Source: Crambe crambe
Taxonomy: Eukaryota; Porifera; Demospongiae; Poecilosclerida; Crambeidae
Reading direction: 5' to 3'
Assembly (NCBI GenBank): GCA_963924555.1
Contig: OZ004593.1
Span: 2,104,480 to 2,168,479 of the forward strand
DNA: 64,000 nt
The stretch's first letter is position 1. Every line of letters begins with the position of its first letter. Under the pieces are notes generated by a model. The model worked only from the letters and a program-made list of their open reading frames with translations. It did not search any database and was not told the origin of the DNA. Position numbers and translations under genes: made by a program. Shown in pieces: positions 1 through 11,038 of this stretch.

Positions 1-339
1 CACGAGGTAAGAAAAATTGAATGATGTCATCGTATTATACGGACTCACGTAGAGATTTACGGAGAATTGGGTATTGACCGGAAGTTCAATGTTTAGACGC
101 GGTTTATTGCAAAACGCTTATTGAATCTTTCTCTGAGGCGATGCACTTCTAGCGCTTATAGCTCCGCGGCGGTTTAAGATCTAGCTTCAAGCGTAGTATC
201 AATGAACTTCTAAGGCAATGAGCTATAGCGTGGTACTAATAACTCCATTTTAAAATTCTGCGTGAAGTGGTCCCTTTTCTCAAATTGGGTCACATTACTG
301 TCAAAAAGTGGGGGGCTACAGCGCCCGCCCCCCCCCAAT

Positions 340-582
340 AAAAAGTACGGGGTAGCTTGCTGGCTATGTACTGCATTTGTCTAACTGTAGAATTGATATA
401 CATAAACCCTACATCGCTACTGCATATAAGCTACACCTTGCAGAGATGTTCGGATTTATTGACAGCAGAGTACAAATGCAGTCCATGTAGCGATGTAGGG
501 TTTGTGTCAATTCTATGACAGTTGGCAGAGCACAAATACAGTACATAGCCAGCAAGCTATCCCACCTTATTTCTGTACTTTA
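340..582. mobile_element. MITE-like inverted-repeat element
   Basis: The left arm (about 343-420) and right arm (about 484-582) are reverse complements over roughly 70 bases, around a spacer of about 65 bases. Both outer ends carry AAAGTAC or its complement GTACTTT, and the inner arms share CCCTACATCGCTAC. No coding capacity is visible. The shape fits a non-autonomous DNA element or a folded-back hairpin. The superfamily is not assignable because no clean target duplication is seen. Confidence 0.6.
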
Positions 583-1090
583 TATAGTCGTATAGCTACT
601 CCAGCCTACATCACTCTTTCATTTAGAAGAAATGTTTTTCCTCTCACTTGTTTGCACACTTTTTTCAAGCCTAAGGACGTCAAGAAATATACAATACGTA
701 TGTACACGTGTCTGCATGTGAGCATTTATTACCAAATACCACGCCCGCCACAACTCAGCAAGACAGTTGTTTTTTTCTTGTGATATATACAGTGTATAAA
801 CTAACTGTGTCTACAAAACGTTTTAGCCTTCTAGTGTTATCTATGTAGCATCTACGAAGTGTATAAACTAACTGTACTGTCTACAAAGCATTTGAGAATT
901 TGAGTCATCCACGAAGGGCAATTGACAGTTAGGACTTGAGCTTTACTTCAATTTGAACGATACCATTCCTTAGATCAGGTGTAGAGCTTCAAGATGGTAC
1001 CAAGATTGTAGATATAGGATGAAGCAGTCGGGAGTTATGGCATCAAGAAGAAGTTATTAATGAGCGTGGGTGTTTTGTCGCTCAAGCCTA

Positions 1091-1119
1091 CATAGAGAGT
1101 GCTACTGCACTCTCTGACA
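1091..1119. repeat. Short hairpin repeat, copy 1
   Basis: A 9-base stem AGAGAGTGC closes on GCACTCTCT with a 3-base loop. Near-identical hairpins lie at 40753-40780 and 63301-63330, each preceded or followed by CATAGAGAG-type bases, so this is a dispersed unit rather than a chance palindrome. Confidence 0.6.
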
Positions 1120-2146
1120 TAACTCAGCTTGTAAACTTCTGTAGATACATGTCTCCAAGAGTGCTCCATATGTACTAGAATTGTATCTTTCTGCCACTCA
1201 TTAATCTGGAAAAGTCAGATATTTCCATGAATGTTCCAATTGGTCCTATTTATTGTCTAACTGCCATATCTACAGGTATGACGTCTCATGACATGACTAC
1301 GTGTGCACAAGTAAGGATAAGCACTAATAACAGGATCATTATTGTGGAAAACGAGCTGGAAAACCACAAAAAGGTTAGGAATGCAACTTTGTACAGGTAG
1401 TACATGAACCATATAGCTAAGCAGGAAAAGTCATAATAGTAAATAATTCATTCAATTGCATGTAGCTATAATAGCTAGTATAGGTAGCACTCCTGAAGAA
1501 AAATAATGTAGGCTATCTATAATTATTTCCAGCGTAGATTCAGAGCCTATTCCAGAGCCAGTGTCACCAGAAAAGTCTGGGGCATGGCCCGAGCGAGACT
1601 AGCTAGTCTGGGCTAGCAGACCTCCGGTACAAAGAGGTGTTGAGATCCAAATGAGTCCAAAGTGCAGTGTTGAAGAGAGAGAGCCAGATTCTCCCGCGTC
1701 TGGCCAGGATCAGGGCCGCCTCACCGTGGGATGAGCAATCACTCGACTAACAGTACTGCATGGACACGAAGACTCGGCATCCTGCCAGATATAGTAGGTG
1801 GGAAGAGTCCGTATTTGGCATGTTGTTTCCTCATGGTCTGGGGTAGACAGCTACGGATGGGATTATTAGGAAATCTTCAAAAACTAAAGTGATCAGCGCT
1901 TTCAGCAGTTCATTCTAAAGCTAGAAATTCGTGTATCTAGGAAGCTAGGTTATATATAGACAATTCGATCCATAGTTGTCTTATAAGCATGCAAAGGAAG
2001 GATGTGAAACTATTTTCAACATTGTAAGTTTAGCACAAAAAAAGAAGTATTAATTTTAGTCCTTTTAGCTTCAAGCGGTGCTAGCCTCTCAATCCCTACA
2101 TATACGCACTATTATCTGAAGCTACCCGATGTATATGTAGGGATTG

Positions 2147-2272
2147 TTGGCTGGATATACAGAACAAAGACTGATCCCATTTCCATCCTTCCCCCACCCT
2201 TGTTTCCTTACTTTTTTGAGCACTGGTCATCCCTACATTTTTTTCCATTTCACGGAAATATTTTTCCCCTTA
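2147..2272 (+). repeat. Dispersed repeat, direct copy 1
   Basis: This copy begins TTGGCTGGATATACAG and runs through a conserved block with GTTTCCTTACTTTTTTGA, GGTCATCCCTACATTTTT and TTTCACGGAAAT. It recurs at 2437-2552 in the same orientation and at 37475-37570 in reverse inside the last PPP1R21 intron. It is non-coding. Confidence 0.7.
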
Positions 2273-2436
2273 TTTAAGGGGGCTCCGACATCCCGCCCAC
2301 GTGCTTGTTTTGCAGGTTGCTAGGGACTGACATCAAGACTACCGACACTTGCAGAGATAAGCTACAAAGACCACAGTGGATGACTTATCTACGGTCACTG
2401 ATCTCCCAAGAACTAGGAAAAACGGGGCAGTTACCG

Positions 2437-2552
2437 TTGGCTGGATATACAGAACAAAGATTGATCCCATTTCCATCCTTCTTGTTTCCTTACTTTTTTG
2501 AACAATGGTCATCCCTACATTTTTTCATTTCACGGAAATGTTTTCCCCTTAC
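2437..2552 (+). repeat. Dispersed repeat, direct copy 2
   Basis: This is the second copy of the unit at 2147-2272, about 290 bases downstream. It differs mainly by a short deletion near the middle and a few substitutions. Confidence 0.7.
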
Positions 2553-3261
2553 TGGTCTTTTTTTCTCTTTATTAAGTTTTATGGTTTTATGTATAGATTT
2601 TATTCTTCTATGTTTATGCAGGGACAGATGAAAGAAGAATAGTTCTCTAATAGCATAGCAGCCCAATGATTATTATCAGCGAGTCAAGGTTCGAAGTGTT
2701 GAGCGGTCAAAGATGCAGAAGAGTCTACTGTAGATGGATTGATAAACGTAAAATCCCCGAGTTGATTGAGTAGTCTATGACCTAGCACTTTTAAGCTCTA
2801 ATCTTTAGCTAGCTAGCTAGCTGCTGAGTAATATTATAATTTCGAATAATTGAATATCAATTACACACATGCATATTATCGCTTCCAATAATTATGTTAG
2901 TCAAGTACTGTGCTCTGTAGTGTCTCCATTTACATCAACTCTTTTGAGGGTTGACGAGTACTAAAGATCATAGATGGTAGAATTCAGAGCAGAATCATAG
3001 CTGTGGCTTGAGTGGTTCAAGAGATATGGTTGTCTAAGAAGAAGAAGAATAAGAAGAAGAATAGAGAAGAATCCAGCAATTTCCCTGCTTGCCGTATTTG
3101 GTAAGCTCCCTGGTCCTGAAACTTGGTCTGCACATTGTAGTAGGCTCTAGTAGGCTGGATAATCATTCACAGTAGCTTTTTTTGAGTCTAAGTGGGGAGC
3201 TAGAATTTCACTTTTGTATTAGTCTATAGCTATGTGGTGCACACAGCTGTCTGGGTCATCC

Positions 3262-5200
3262 CTGCAGGGACATTCCAAATGTGATGAATGTGAGTGATGA
3301 CATCATTATTTTTGGGAAGACACAACAGGAACATGATAATGCTCTAGAAGCCGTCTTCAATCGGTTTGCTAAGATTGGTCTGACTCTCAACAAGAAGAAG
3401 TGTGAATTGAGCAAGAACTCTTTGTCATTTTTTGGATTTGTTTTCTCCTCCACAGGTGTTTCTCCTGATCCGGCAAAGGTGAAAGCAATTCATGAAGCAC
3501 AGCCACCAACATCGGCAAGTGGAATCAGAAGCTTTCTCGGTATGGCCACTTACTGTGCAAAGTTTATTCCCAATTTTAGTGATATCACCAAACCATTGAG
3601 AGAATTGATAAAAAAGAATACTCATTTCCAGTGGGGAGATGATCAGCAACAAGCCTTTCAGAGAGTTAAAAATTTACTCACCAGTGATACTGTAATGGCA
3701 TATTTTGATAACAACAAAATAACAGAGCTGGTTACAGATGCATCACCATGGGGATTGTCGGCAATTCTCTCACAGCATACATCCGGTCACAATGATCGCA
3801 AGATAGTTGCTTTCGTCAGTAGATCACTGTCAGATGTTGAACAGAGATATTCTCAAACAGAAAAGGAGGCACTCGCCATTGTCTGGGCGGTGGAACGTCT
3901 TCACTTGTATCTCTGCGGTGGTCATTTTCAACTCATAACGGATTGCAAGCCAGTGGAGTTGATTCTTAATAATCCAAAATCAAAGCCACCTGCTCAAATT
4001 CAGAGATGGAATCTGCGTCTCCAAGAGTACGATTTCTCAGTAGTCCACACAAAAGGAATCGACAATCCATCTGATTTTCTGTCAAGGCATCCTAGTCAAT
4101 ATACAACTCCACAACAAGAACAAATGGCTACAAGATACGTAAACTTCATCTCCTCCCATGCTGTTCCCAAGGCAATGTCACTATCTGAAATTGAGGAAGC
4201 AACAAAAGAGGATGTCACATTGCAGAAATTGGCAGATTTCATCCGCACCAATGGCTGGGACTCACTAAATGATTTATCTGACCAGACAGGAGTGAATATG
4301 ACTGAATTGAAGCAATTTTCAAAGATTAGTGAGGAATTGACAGTGAATGACGAGGCCAGCATTATATTGAGAGGATCTCGAATTATAATGCCAGAAAAGC
4401 TAAGAGAAAGAGCAGTAAACATCGCTCATGAAGGCCATCAGGGCATAGTGAAAACCAAGCAACTTATCAGAGAAAAGATATGGTTTCCAGGTCTGGATGA
4501 CGAAGTGAAGAAAGTTATCAGTGACTGTTTAGCCTGTCAAGCAAATGGACCAGACCAACGTCCTGATCTGTTGCAAATGTCTCCATTGCCACCAGACCCT
4601 TGGCATACTGTACATATTGATTTTTGCGGACCGTTCCCAACTGGAGAGTATCTTTTGGTTACAATTGATGCATATTCGAGGTTTCCTGAAGTTGACATAG
4701 TTCGGTCAACCGCAGCCAAAGGGACAATTAGCAAGTTGCAGAGGATCTTTTCTACACATGGTATCCCAAAGATTGTCAGAAGTGACAACGGTCCACCTTT
4801 CACTAGCCATGAATTCAAGATATTCATGAATGAGTATGGCATCCAACATCAACGATGTACTCCCCTATGGCCACAAGCAAATTCAGAGGCTGAGCGGTTC
4901 ATGAAACCATTGACGAAAGCTGTTCGATCAGCTCGTTTAGAAGGACGTGATTGGCACAAAGAGTTGTATGTTTTTCTACTTAATTATCGTGCTACTCCAC
5001 ATGTGACTACAGGAGAGTCTCCATCCAAATTGCTTTTTAATCGTATGATTAAGACCAAACTTCCACAACTGGCACCAGAAAATAACCAAAGTGATAAAGA
5101 CTTACGACAAAAGGATGAAAAAGCCAAGGAAAAGATGAAGAGATATGCTGACAAGAAAAGAAAAGCACAGCCATCGAAACTTGTAAGTAGCTCTAGCTAG
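3262..5200 (+). mobile_element. Ty3-type (gypsy-like) retroelement fossil, partial pol
   Basis: This is a partial pol region of a Ty3-type LTR retroelement. In order it holds the C-terminal end of reverse transcriptase (SDDIIIFG), RNase H (around TDASPWGLSAILSQ and YSQTEKEALAIVWAVE) and integrase with an HHCC-type finger (H..H...C..C around 4430-4540) and a catalytic core (IDFCGPF, SDNGPPF, SEAERF). Gag, protease and most of reverse transcriptase are absent, and no flanking long repeats were recognised, so the piece is truncated at both ends. What remains is one long open stretch, which suggests a fairly recent insertion. Confidence 0.9.
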
Positions 5201-6818
5201 TAGATTTCAATAGTCTCATGCGCCGACCACAAGGGAAAGAAAGGGTCTGGTGACTTGCCTATACACGACTTGTCCTGTTCTCCCATGAATCCTGGGAAAT
5301 AATACTTCATGTTATGATTGGCACTACTAATCTACATGTATGTTGACAAAACCGTGTGCCTCATTAATTCAGGCCCGTACACAAAGGGGGTTCAGGAACC
5401 CTAATCGGGCACCCACACATGCACTGTGCATGATTAATTTCAACGTGTGCAAATGGTGAGTTGGCAGATTAAACAATTGTGGCTGGCTAGTAAGAGGAAG
5501 GGAGTCTCTTGAAGTACTTCAAGACTTAGGAAGACACTGAGCAAGGATCAAGTGGAGCAAAAGAAAGTGTAGCAGCAAGTCTTTCCGAGCAGAGTGAAGG
5601 ACATTGCCATTAGCTAATTTATTACTACTGATGTTTTTTTGATGTTTATTTTATTTTTCACATGACGTGTAGTTAGCTAGCTATATTAAAATAACAAAAT
5701 TAATGTGTATTCACATTTTTTGAGCCATTTCACTTGAATCTCTTAGCCACCTTCTTCAAATTTTTGGCTCCATATTAACCTTGCCTTTGTTTCACTTTTC
5801 TCTGCATGCTTTTGACTTCTAGTCTTACCTTCACTACGATTCAAACAATTTAAATGTAAGCTAATAAGTATTGATTCATATTTAATTTCTCCATGTCATT
5901 TTTAATAATGTATCATTTGTGACCGGCTCTGAGAAAACCCTCCGTCCGGTGCAAAAATCAATTATCAGATATGAGCACGTTTAGTTGGCAGTGCCAAAAT
6001 TTGGCTAAAAATTTTTTTTAAGTATAAATGACAACTATGATCCTTGAACAAAGCACAGATGAAGTTTGGAGCTCAGACTACAAGTACAAAGGCTTCAAAT
6101 GAAGCGCTAAAGTTAGCTAGTCAGCCATTGAAGCTTCGTGCACGGAGATTCTAGTCAGGCTGAAATTCATTGAACTTTAGGCAGGCTTTCCAGCTTATGC
6201 GCTGGGAAATATGAACTTACTAAGCTATCTGCGCTACCTTCGGTACCTTGCTTCTCTTCTCGGAGCTTTGGTTGGACCTTTCTCGAGCCAAAAGGCAAGA
6301 AACTAGCTTCTTACTAACTACAGTTCAAAACCCCACCCACCGTCAATTTACTAGTCCACGGGCATGTCCGGAAATAATGTTCACGTTGCTTAGTCAGCTT
6401 TTCTCGAAAAAACAATAACGCTAATGGACGCTACCTCGATCTTTCTAAGAGCTGTTCCTCAGGCGTCATAAAAGCTATAGCTTTGAAATTTGCGCAATAA
6501 AGAGCCAAAGGGCCATAGATAATAAATTTTACCATAACAAAAATTTTTTAATTTTCACCGGACGGAGGGTTTTCCCAGATCAGATGCTCTCATTTGATGC
6601 TAAATTTTTGGCTCCGTGCCATCCCCGTCCTGCACCCACCCCCCTCACTGTAGCCTTATGATCGCGCAATTGGCTTATCTAGTGGAACCCCCCTTTTAAA
6701 AGGCTGTATACAGGCATTCAGTCGTCAAGTCACCAATCCCTCGTGGTTGGTAAAAGGTCAGCACGCGAGACTACTATTTCTGATATTCATATAATAGCTA
6801 TAGACATCAACATTTTAC
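5201..6818. other. Non-coding spacer between fossil and 2A-type exons
   Basis: No gene is recognised here. The main content is the inverted-repeat element at 5932-6576. The rest is AT-rich sequence with scattered AGCTAG runs. No Death-domain exon follows the 2A-type exons at 6819-7240 on the minus strand, although that is where one would be expected. Confidence 0.55.
5932..6576. mobile_element. Inverted-repeat DNA element, about 645 bp
   Basis: The termini are inverted repeats of about 24 bases that share AAAACCCTCCGTCCGGTG (left 5932-5957, right 6553-6576). The interior has no transposase, so this is a non-autonomous element. Clear target-site duplications are not seen. Confidence 0.7.
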
Positions 6819-7765
6819 TGCAATTCAACTCACTCAGTTCTTTGTCTGAAATAGTAGGCAAAACTTTCTTCACGTCATCATCATCTAAGAAGCCAAAAAA
6901 TATCTAGATAAGTGGCTGCAAGCTTACTAGCTACAGCCTACTTGTGGTTAAGATCAAAGACGGCTACTTGGTTGTAATTCTAGTACAGGCACAACCACAG
7001 TATTAATACAACCCAGGAAGTTGGTCAGGGTGATAGCTGATAACAATGCCCAAATAAGGCTATAAATACAACCATAGTATCCATAATACAACCACTCAGG
7101 CTCTATATATATTTTACATTGCTCTTCCTGAGTGCCAACTCAACCTTTGCTAAACACTTACTTGAGAGTGGCCCGGGGTTTGATTCTACATCTCCTGCCA
7201 ATAACAAAAGTAGAAAAGAGAGAAAGCTAGAAAACTGCATCTTAACAATGCTAGGCCTATATAACTTGAAGGTCCATTCAGTGGATACAGTTTTAAGCCT
7301 TGATACTTGAGCCGAGACCTTCACAAAAACAAGTGAATCACTCGAATGTGAGCGATGGTGATAGGTATGAAGAGCTTTCATTCTTAGACGATAGAGGAGT
7401 GGGCTTAGGTGTGAGCCTCTCCCCTCCTTCCTTCTCCTCCCCCAGAAGGAATGGATGGCACAGATGAGGAGCACAAAGCCAAAGACAGCAAGCCCCGACT
7501 GAGGGATGGACATGGTCCTCTCCATCTGCAGGCTGGTGGTGAGGGGACGTCTCATCTCCCACTGAACCTGCTTCCACAAGTAGCGACTGACAAGTCTCGC
7601 GTGCGAGACCACAGCTCGAGATTGATGGGGCATAATGTCCCTTAACAATAATGATGTAGCTAGAGCTAGAGAGCTAACTAGCAAGCTGACAAGGCTATCT
7701 AAGAACCTGTTTATATACCTACGAACAAAGGCAGAGGTAGCTAGGCCAAATAAAGCAACTGACAA
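6819..7765 (-). pseudogene. Orphan 5' gene piece with 2A-like leader (copy 1)
   Basis: On the minus strand, an exon from Met at 7240 to 7162 encodes 26 residues: a hydrophobic run, then AGDVESNPGP, a match to the 2A consensus D(V/I)ExNPGP. It ends at a GTAAGT donor in phase 1. A second exon (6884-6819) continues in frame as a short DDDVKKVLPTISDKELSEL segment. The same two exons occur at 21.4-21.9 kb, where they lead into a Death-ankyrin gene; here no body follows, and the fossil at 3.3-5.2 kb lies downstream instead. The frame stays open upstream to 7765 and includes a possible membrane segment (AVFGFVLLICAI). That part may be leader coding or untranslated; its close match with 21.8-22.3 kb points to recent duplication. 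I infer a broken duplicate. Confidence 0.55.
6955..7075 (+). repeat. Dispersed repeat shared with 48.5-48.7 kb
   Basis: Blocks such as TTGGTTGTAATTCTAGTACA, ATACAACCCAGGAAGTTGG and AATGCCCAAATAAGGCTATAAAT recur in the same order at about 48480-48690. The element lies in the intron of the 2A-type gene piece. Its nature is unknown. Confidence 0.65.
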
Positions 7766-7849
7766 GAGCCCTTATTTGCTCAGTAAACAAGGTAGCCTCG
7801 CCCTTTTCCTATGGGCATGCGCATAAAAGTTGGAGGAGGGGCTCCACGT

Positions 7850-10800
7850 CACCAGCAGAGCCAAGGTCGTGAAATACACTGTTTCAATGACTCAGTCATC
7901 ATGTTTGAAAGCACTGAAAGGTTTGGAGGATAAGGAGGAAGAAGAATAAGACTGTCCAGCTCTCTTTATGTTCAGAAGAATACACTGTCCAGTTGTCTGA
8001 GCAACCTCCATGGTCCATACATTGTGGAGGGAGTATCAACACTAGAGTGAGGTTCTGTCATTGTTAACTATTTCGAGGGTGGGTGGGTTAGTTGTGCTAT
8101 TTGGGTAAAATAGGGTTCTGAAATTGTGGTTGCCTAAATTGTGCGATACAATTTGGCAACCAAAGGACAATTATATGTTATAGCTAGTGAATTAATTGGA
8201 GATGAGAGATTGAACTAGATACCTCTTTCATAAATGAAGAAGAGTACATTACAGGGGGGTAGGAAAATGATTTGAAGTATGTAGGGGTGCTACAATTTCA
8301 TGTACTGGGGGGGGGGGGGGGGGGGGGGGGGGGCATTGTGAGATTATGATGCTATGTTGCAAGTGGCTGTATTTCAAGGGGTGAAATCTAGGGGGTGCTA
8401 CAAAATAGAAAAGCAATGTACAGCCTCCAAAATATAGGGACCTTTGAACCCCCCTTTCCTACTGCCTGATAATACTTACCTTGTCTGTTGGATTGTGATA
8501 GACATTGCCTAGCAACTACGACGTAGTTTGTTCCCAGATTGTATATACCAGTCACGATACAACCAGCTGTGCCAGAAGTAGCCTGCTACCTAGCCTTCTC
8601 TTATAAGAGGGCCTGGATACTCACTATTTGCATATGTGCCAGGTATCTGCGTACCATACTAGCTATCTTCTAAATTTTCAATTTAGCTTTGTCTAATCAT
8701 TCTGACATCAGCATAGGAAAGTCAGTGGTGCAACTTGATGAGAGGATGCCATTCCTGACTACACAGTAGCTATAGTGAAAGTATAGCAGCCACATGAAGT
8801 CAGTATATAATTTTTAAAATTTATAGCTAATTAGCGAAGTGCCAATAATTATATGGAAGATATATACAGTATGGGTCTTATACGACTAAAGGCCTCAAAA
8901 TTTAGTGTAACCACACAGCAAGAAGTTAGAGGCAACAGCAGTTAGACGATAATTGAGCTCATATCCATGGAGAGATCCCACCCCCTATAGTGTAAACATA
9001 GTGCACAAAGACCTTTTTCATAAAAGTGGTTGGTGTCTGAATATGAGGCTATGGTTGGCCTTAGCTTTTAGACTTTTAAGCTAAAACTAATACTTCATAT
9101 TTCACTTTTAGTTGCTAAATCAAAAACTAATAGCTACTGAATTCAGTAGGTCAATATATTTTACTTTCAGTTGCTAAATCAAATTGGGTATACTATGACA
9201 CTATAGCTATCACCTGCTTTAATAATAACCACCAAAAAGCTTAGGGCTAGGGGTAGTAGGGCTAGAAGTATTACCAAAACTAGGGGCTATAAGGTGAGAA
9301 GAAACAATAGGTACATAGCTTGCCAAGTCTAGTGTGAAGAAATAGACTGTCCAATAAAAATCTTGAAAGCTTCAAAAAACAACAACAAAAAAAAACAAAA
9401 AAAAACAACAACAACACAATCACCACATCACATGATTAAGAAAACTGCTACTAAAGACTTGTGAAGAAAAAGACCCAGATATTTGGAAGCTCTTGTATCT
9501 TGTACATAGAGCCTGAGGAGGTTGTTCATTGTATAGATATGCATGTCATTTTAGGCTACTAAACTTTGCATAGGTGACAACCTCCTCTGTGTTCTATAAT
9601 TATAATTTTAAAAAACTGTACCAATTATTGTTGAAATTTTTCTGGTTGCAGATGCTGCAAGATCCCACTTCTAACCACAAATTTTTGTTTAAAAATATAC
9701 CCATGTCCTGAGACCATTCTAAAATAAGTGGTGTGCACTTCTACTGTGACTGCCACTTATAAAATTAGCCTATCTGGCTAGTAACGAAATAATGGTAGAT
9801 AGCTATTAAGTTAACATGTTTCTAGAATTGTCCCAGTATCTTCAAAGTATGGTACATGGGGATGCTGTCATGTGGCAGTTGAAAGATTCCTTGTCTGGCA
9901 GATAATCCACTGCCTTGTAGTTTCCCAGAACAGATTTTTTAAACACTCATCCCTTGATAGACTAAGTAACATGGGTGATCCTTGCCGGCCTCTGGTTAAT
10001 TTCATCATCGATCACTTTGACTAAATCTTCCAAAGTTATCCCGCTGTTCCAAGTAAGCTTGGAAATGCTTATGGTTGATTAGGTTTCACTGGTTACATTC
10101 ACAGCCAATGTTTTGGCTGGATAATTTATGAGAAAGCCCCTCAATGGATACCACAACTTCCTCCTGTCTGTGCATATCTTGCCCACTTATCAACATTCTT
10201 TGCATGTGGTGCAAAGTGGATGGCAGGTCAAAGGTCATAACACTGTAAGACTAGCAGAGTCATTAAAGTACAGAACTTAGCTACATATTTGGGAGGTGTA
10301 ATAAAAATGGGTTTAAGCTTCACTCGCCACAATGCTTTGCGTTTCCCCATTAGCTAGCCTGTTCTCAAAACTATTTCTTAATTTGAGCTTGTGCCCCCTC
10401 ATTTTTTTATTTTAATAATTTTAATGCCTAGCTATCAGAGAATAATCTCATACATCTGCACACCATGATTAAAAGTTTCTTGTCCTCCCAGACTTGCCTC
10501 TTTAAACCCTATTGGCAGTGAGGAATGCCTGAAGATGATGGATGTAGTGTCAGGACTGCATACGTAGCTATATGGATGAGGAAGTCCTGGTCACTCTGAG
10601 TCTGAAGGATTAGGCTAATGAAACATGAAGAGTGTCCTGTGTATATGTACACTAACAGTGAATTACTGGTAACCTGTCGAACTATTTCTATTTTATCACC
10701 TGTCATTGTCAAACTGTCAAAGTTCAGAGTGATAAGAGACCTGCAAGTCAGCTAGTGCACTGTAACTATCATATAATAGATTGCTACTGCAGCTCAACAC

Positions 10801-10850
10801 AGAAAACATAATGCACAACTTCATAACTAATACTACTTTGTGATACCATT
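7850..10850. other. Long non-coding stretch 3' of the ankyrin gene
   Basis: I find no supported gene. The stretch contains a 27-base G tract (8307-8333), an A/CAA-rich patch (about 9370-9420) and a hairpin at about 9511-9585 with arms TGAGGAGGTTGT and ACAACCTCCTC. A minus-strand open frame at 10509-10712 has no family features and is probably 3' flanking sequence. Confidence 0.55.
8307..8333 (+). repeat. Poly-G tract, 27 bases
   Basis: This is an uninterrupted run of G, the first of several very long G tracts in the window (others at about 33690-33720, 46352-46374, 50026-50060 and 58093-58120). Confidence 0.9.
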
Positions 10851-11038
10851 TATTTATTAACTCTGAAGACTGACAGAAACGGCTGCAGCTAGGTGTAATG
10901 GAGTGTGTTCATATTTATCCAAACTACATGGACTACATCCTCGTTCATCAACCAAGTACTCGATAATGTTGAGATGTCCCTTGATTGCTGCCACATGAAT
11001 TACATTGTGACCATTGTTGTTGACTATGTCAAGGGTGC

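Larger units (their letters stand above)
1..3261. other. Repeat-rich non-coding region
   Basis: I see no convincing gene here. The stretch holds an inverted-repeat element (340-582), a small hairpin repeat (1091-1119), two direct copies of a dispersed repeat (2147-2272 and 2437-2552) and AGCTAGCT-type runs around 2803-2822. The short open frames, such as the one at 502-783, lie inside repeats and show no protein family features. Confidence 0.6.

Noticed and set aside
3005-3261. Possible LTR upstream of the Ty3-type fossil
   Set aside because: No matching repeat was found downstream of 5200.
10509-10712. Minus-strand frame as a last exon of the ankyrin gene
   Set aside because: The frame-consistent end at 10857 is followed by AATAAA near 10851, no convincing donor precedes it, and the predicted peptide has no ankyrin features.
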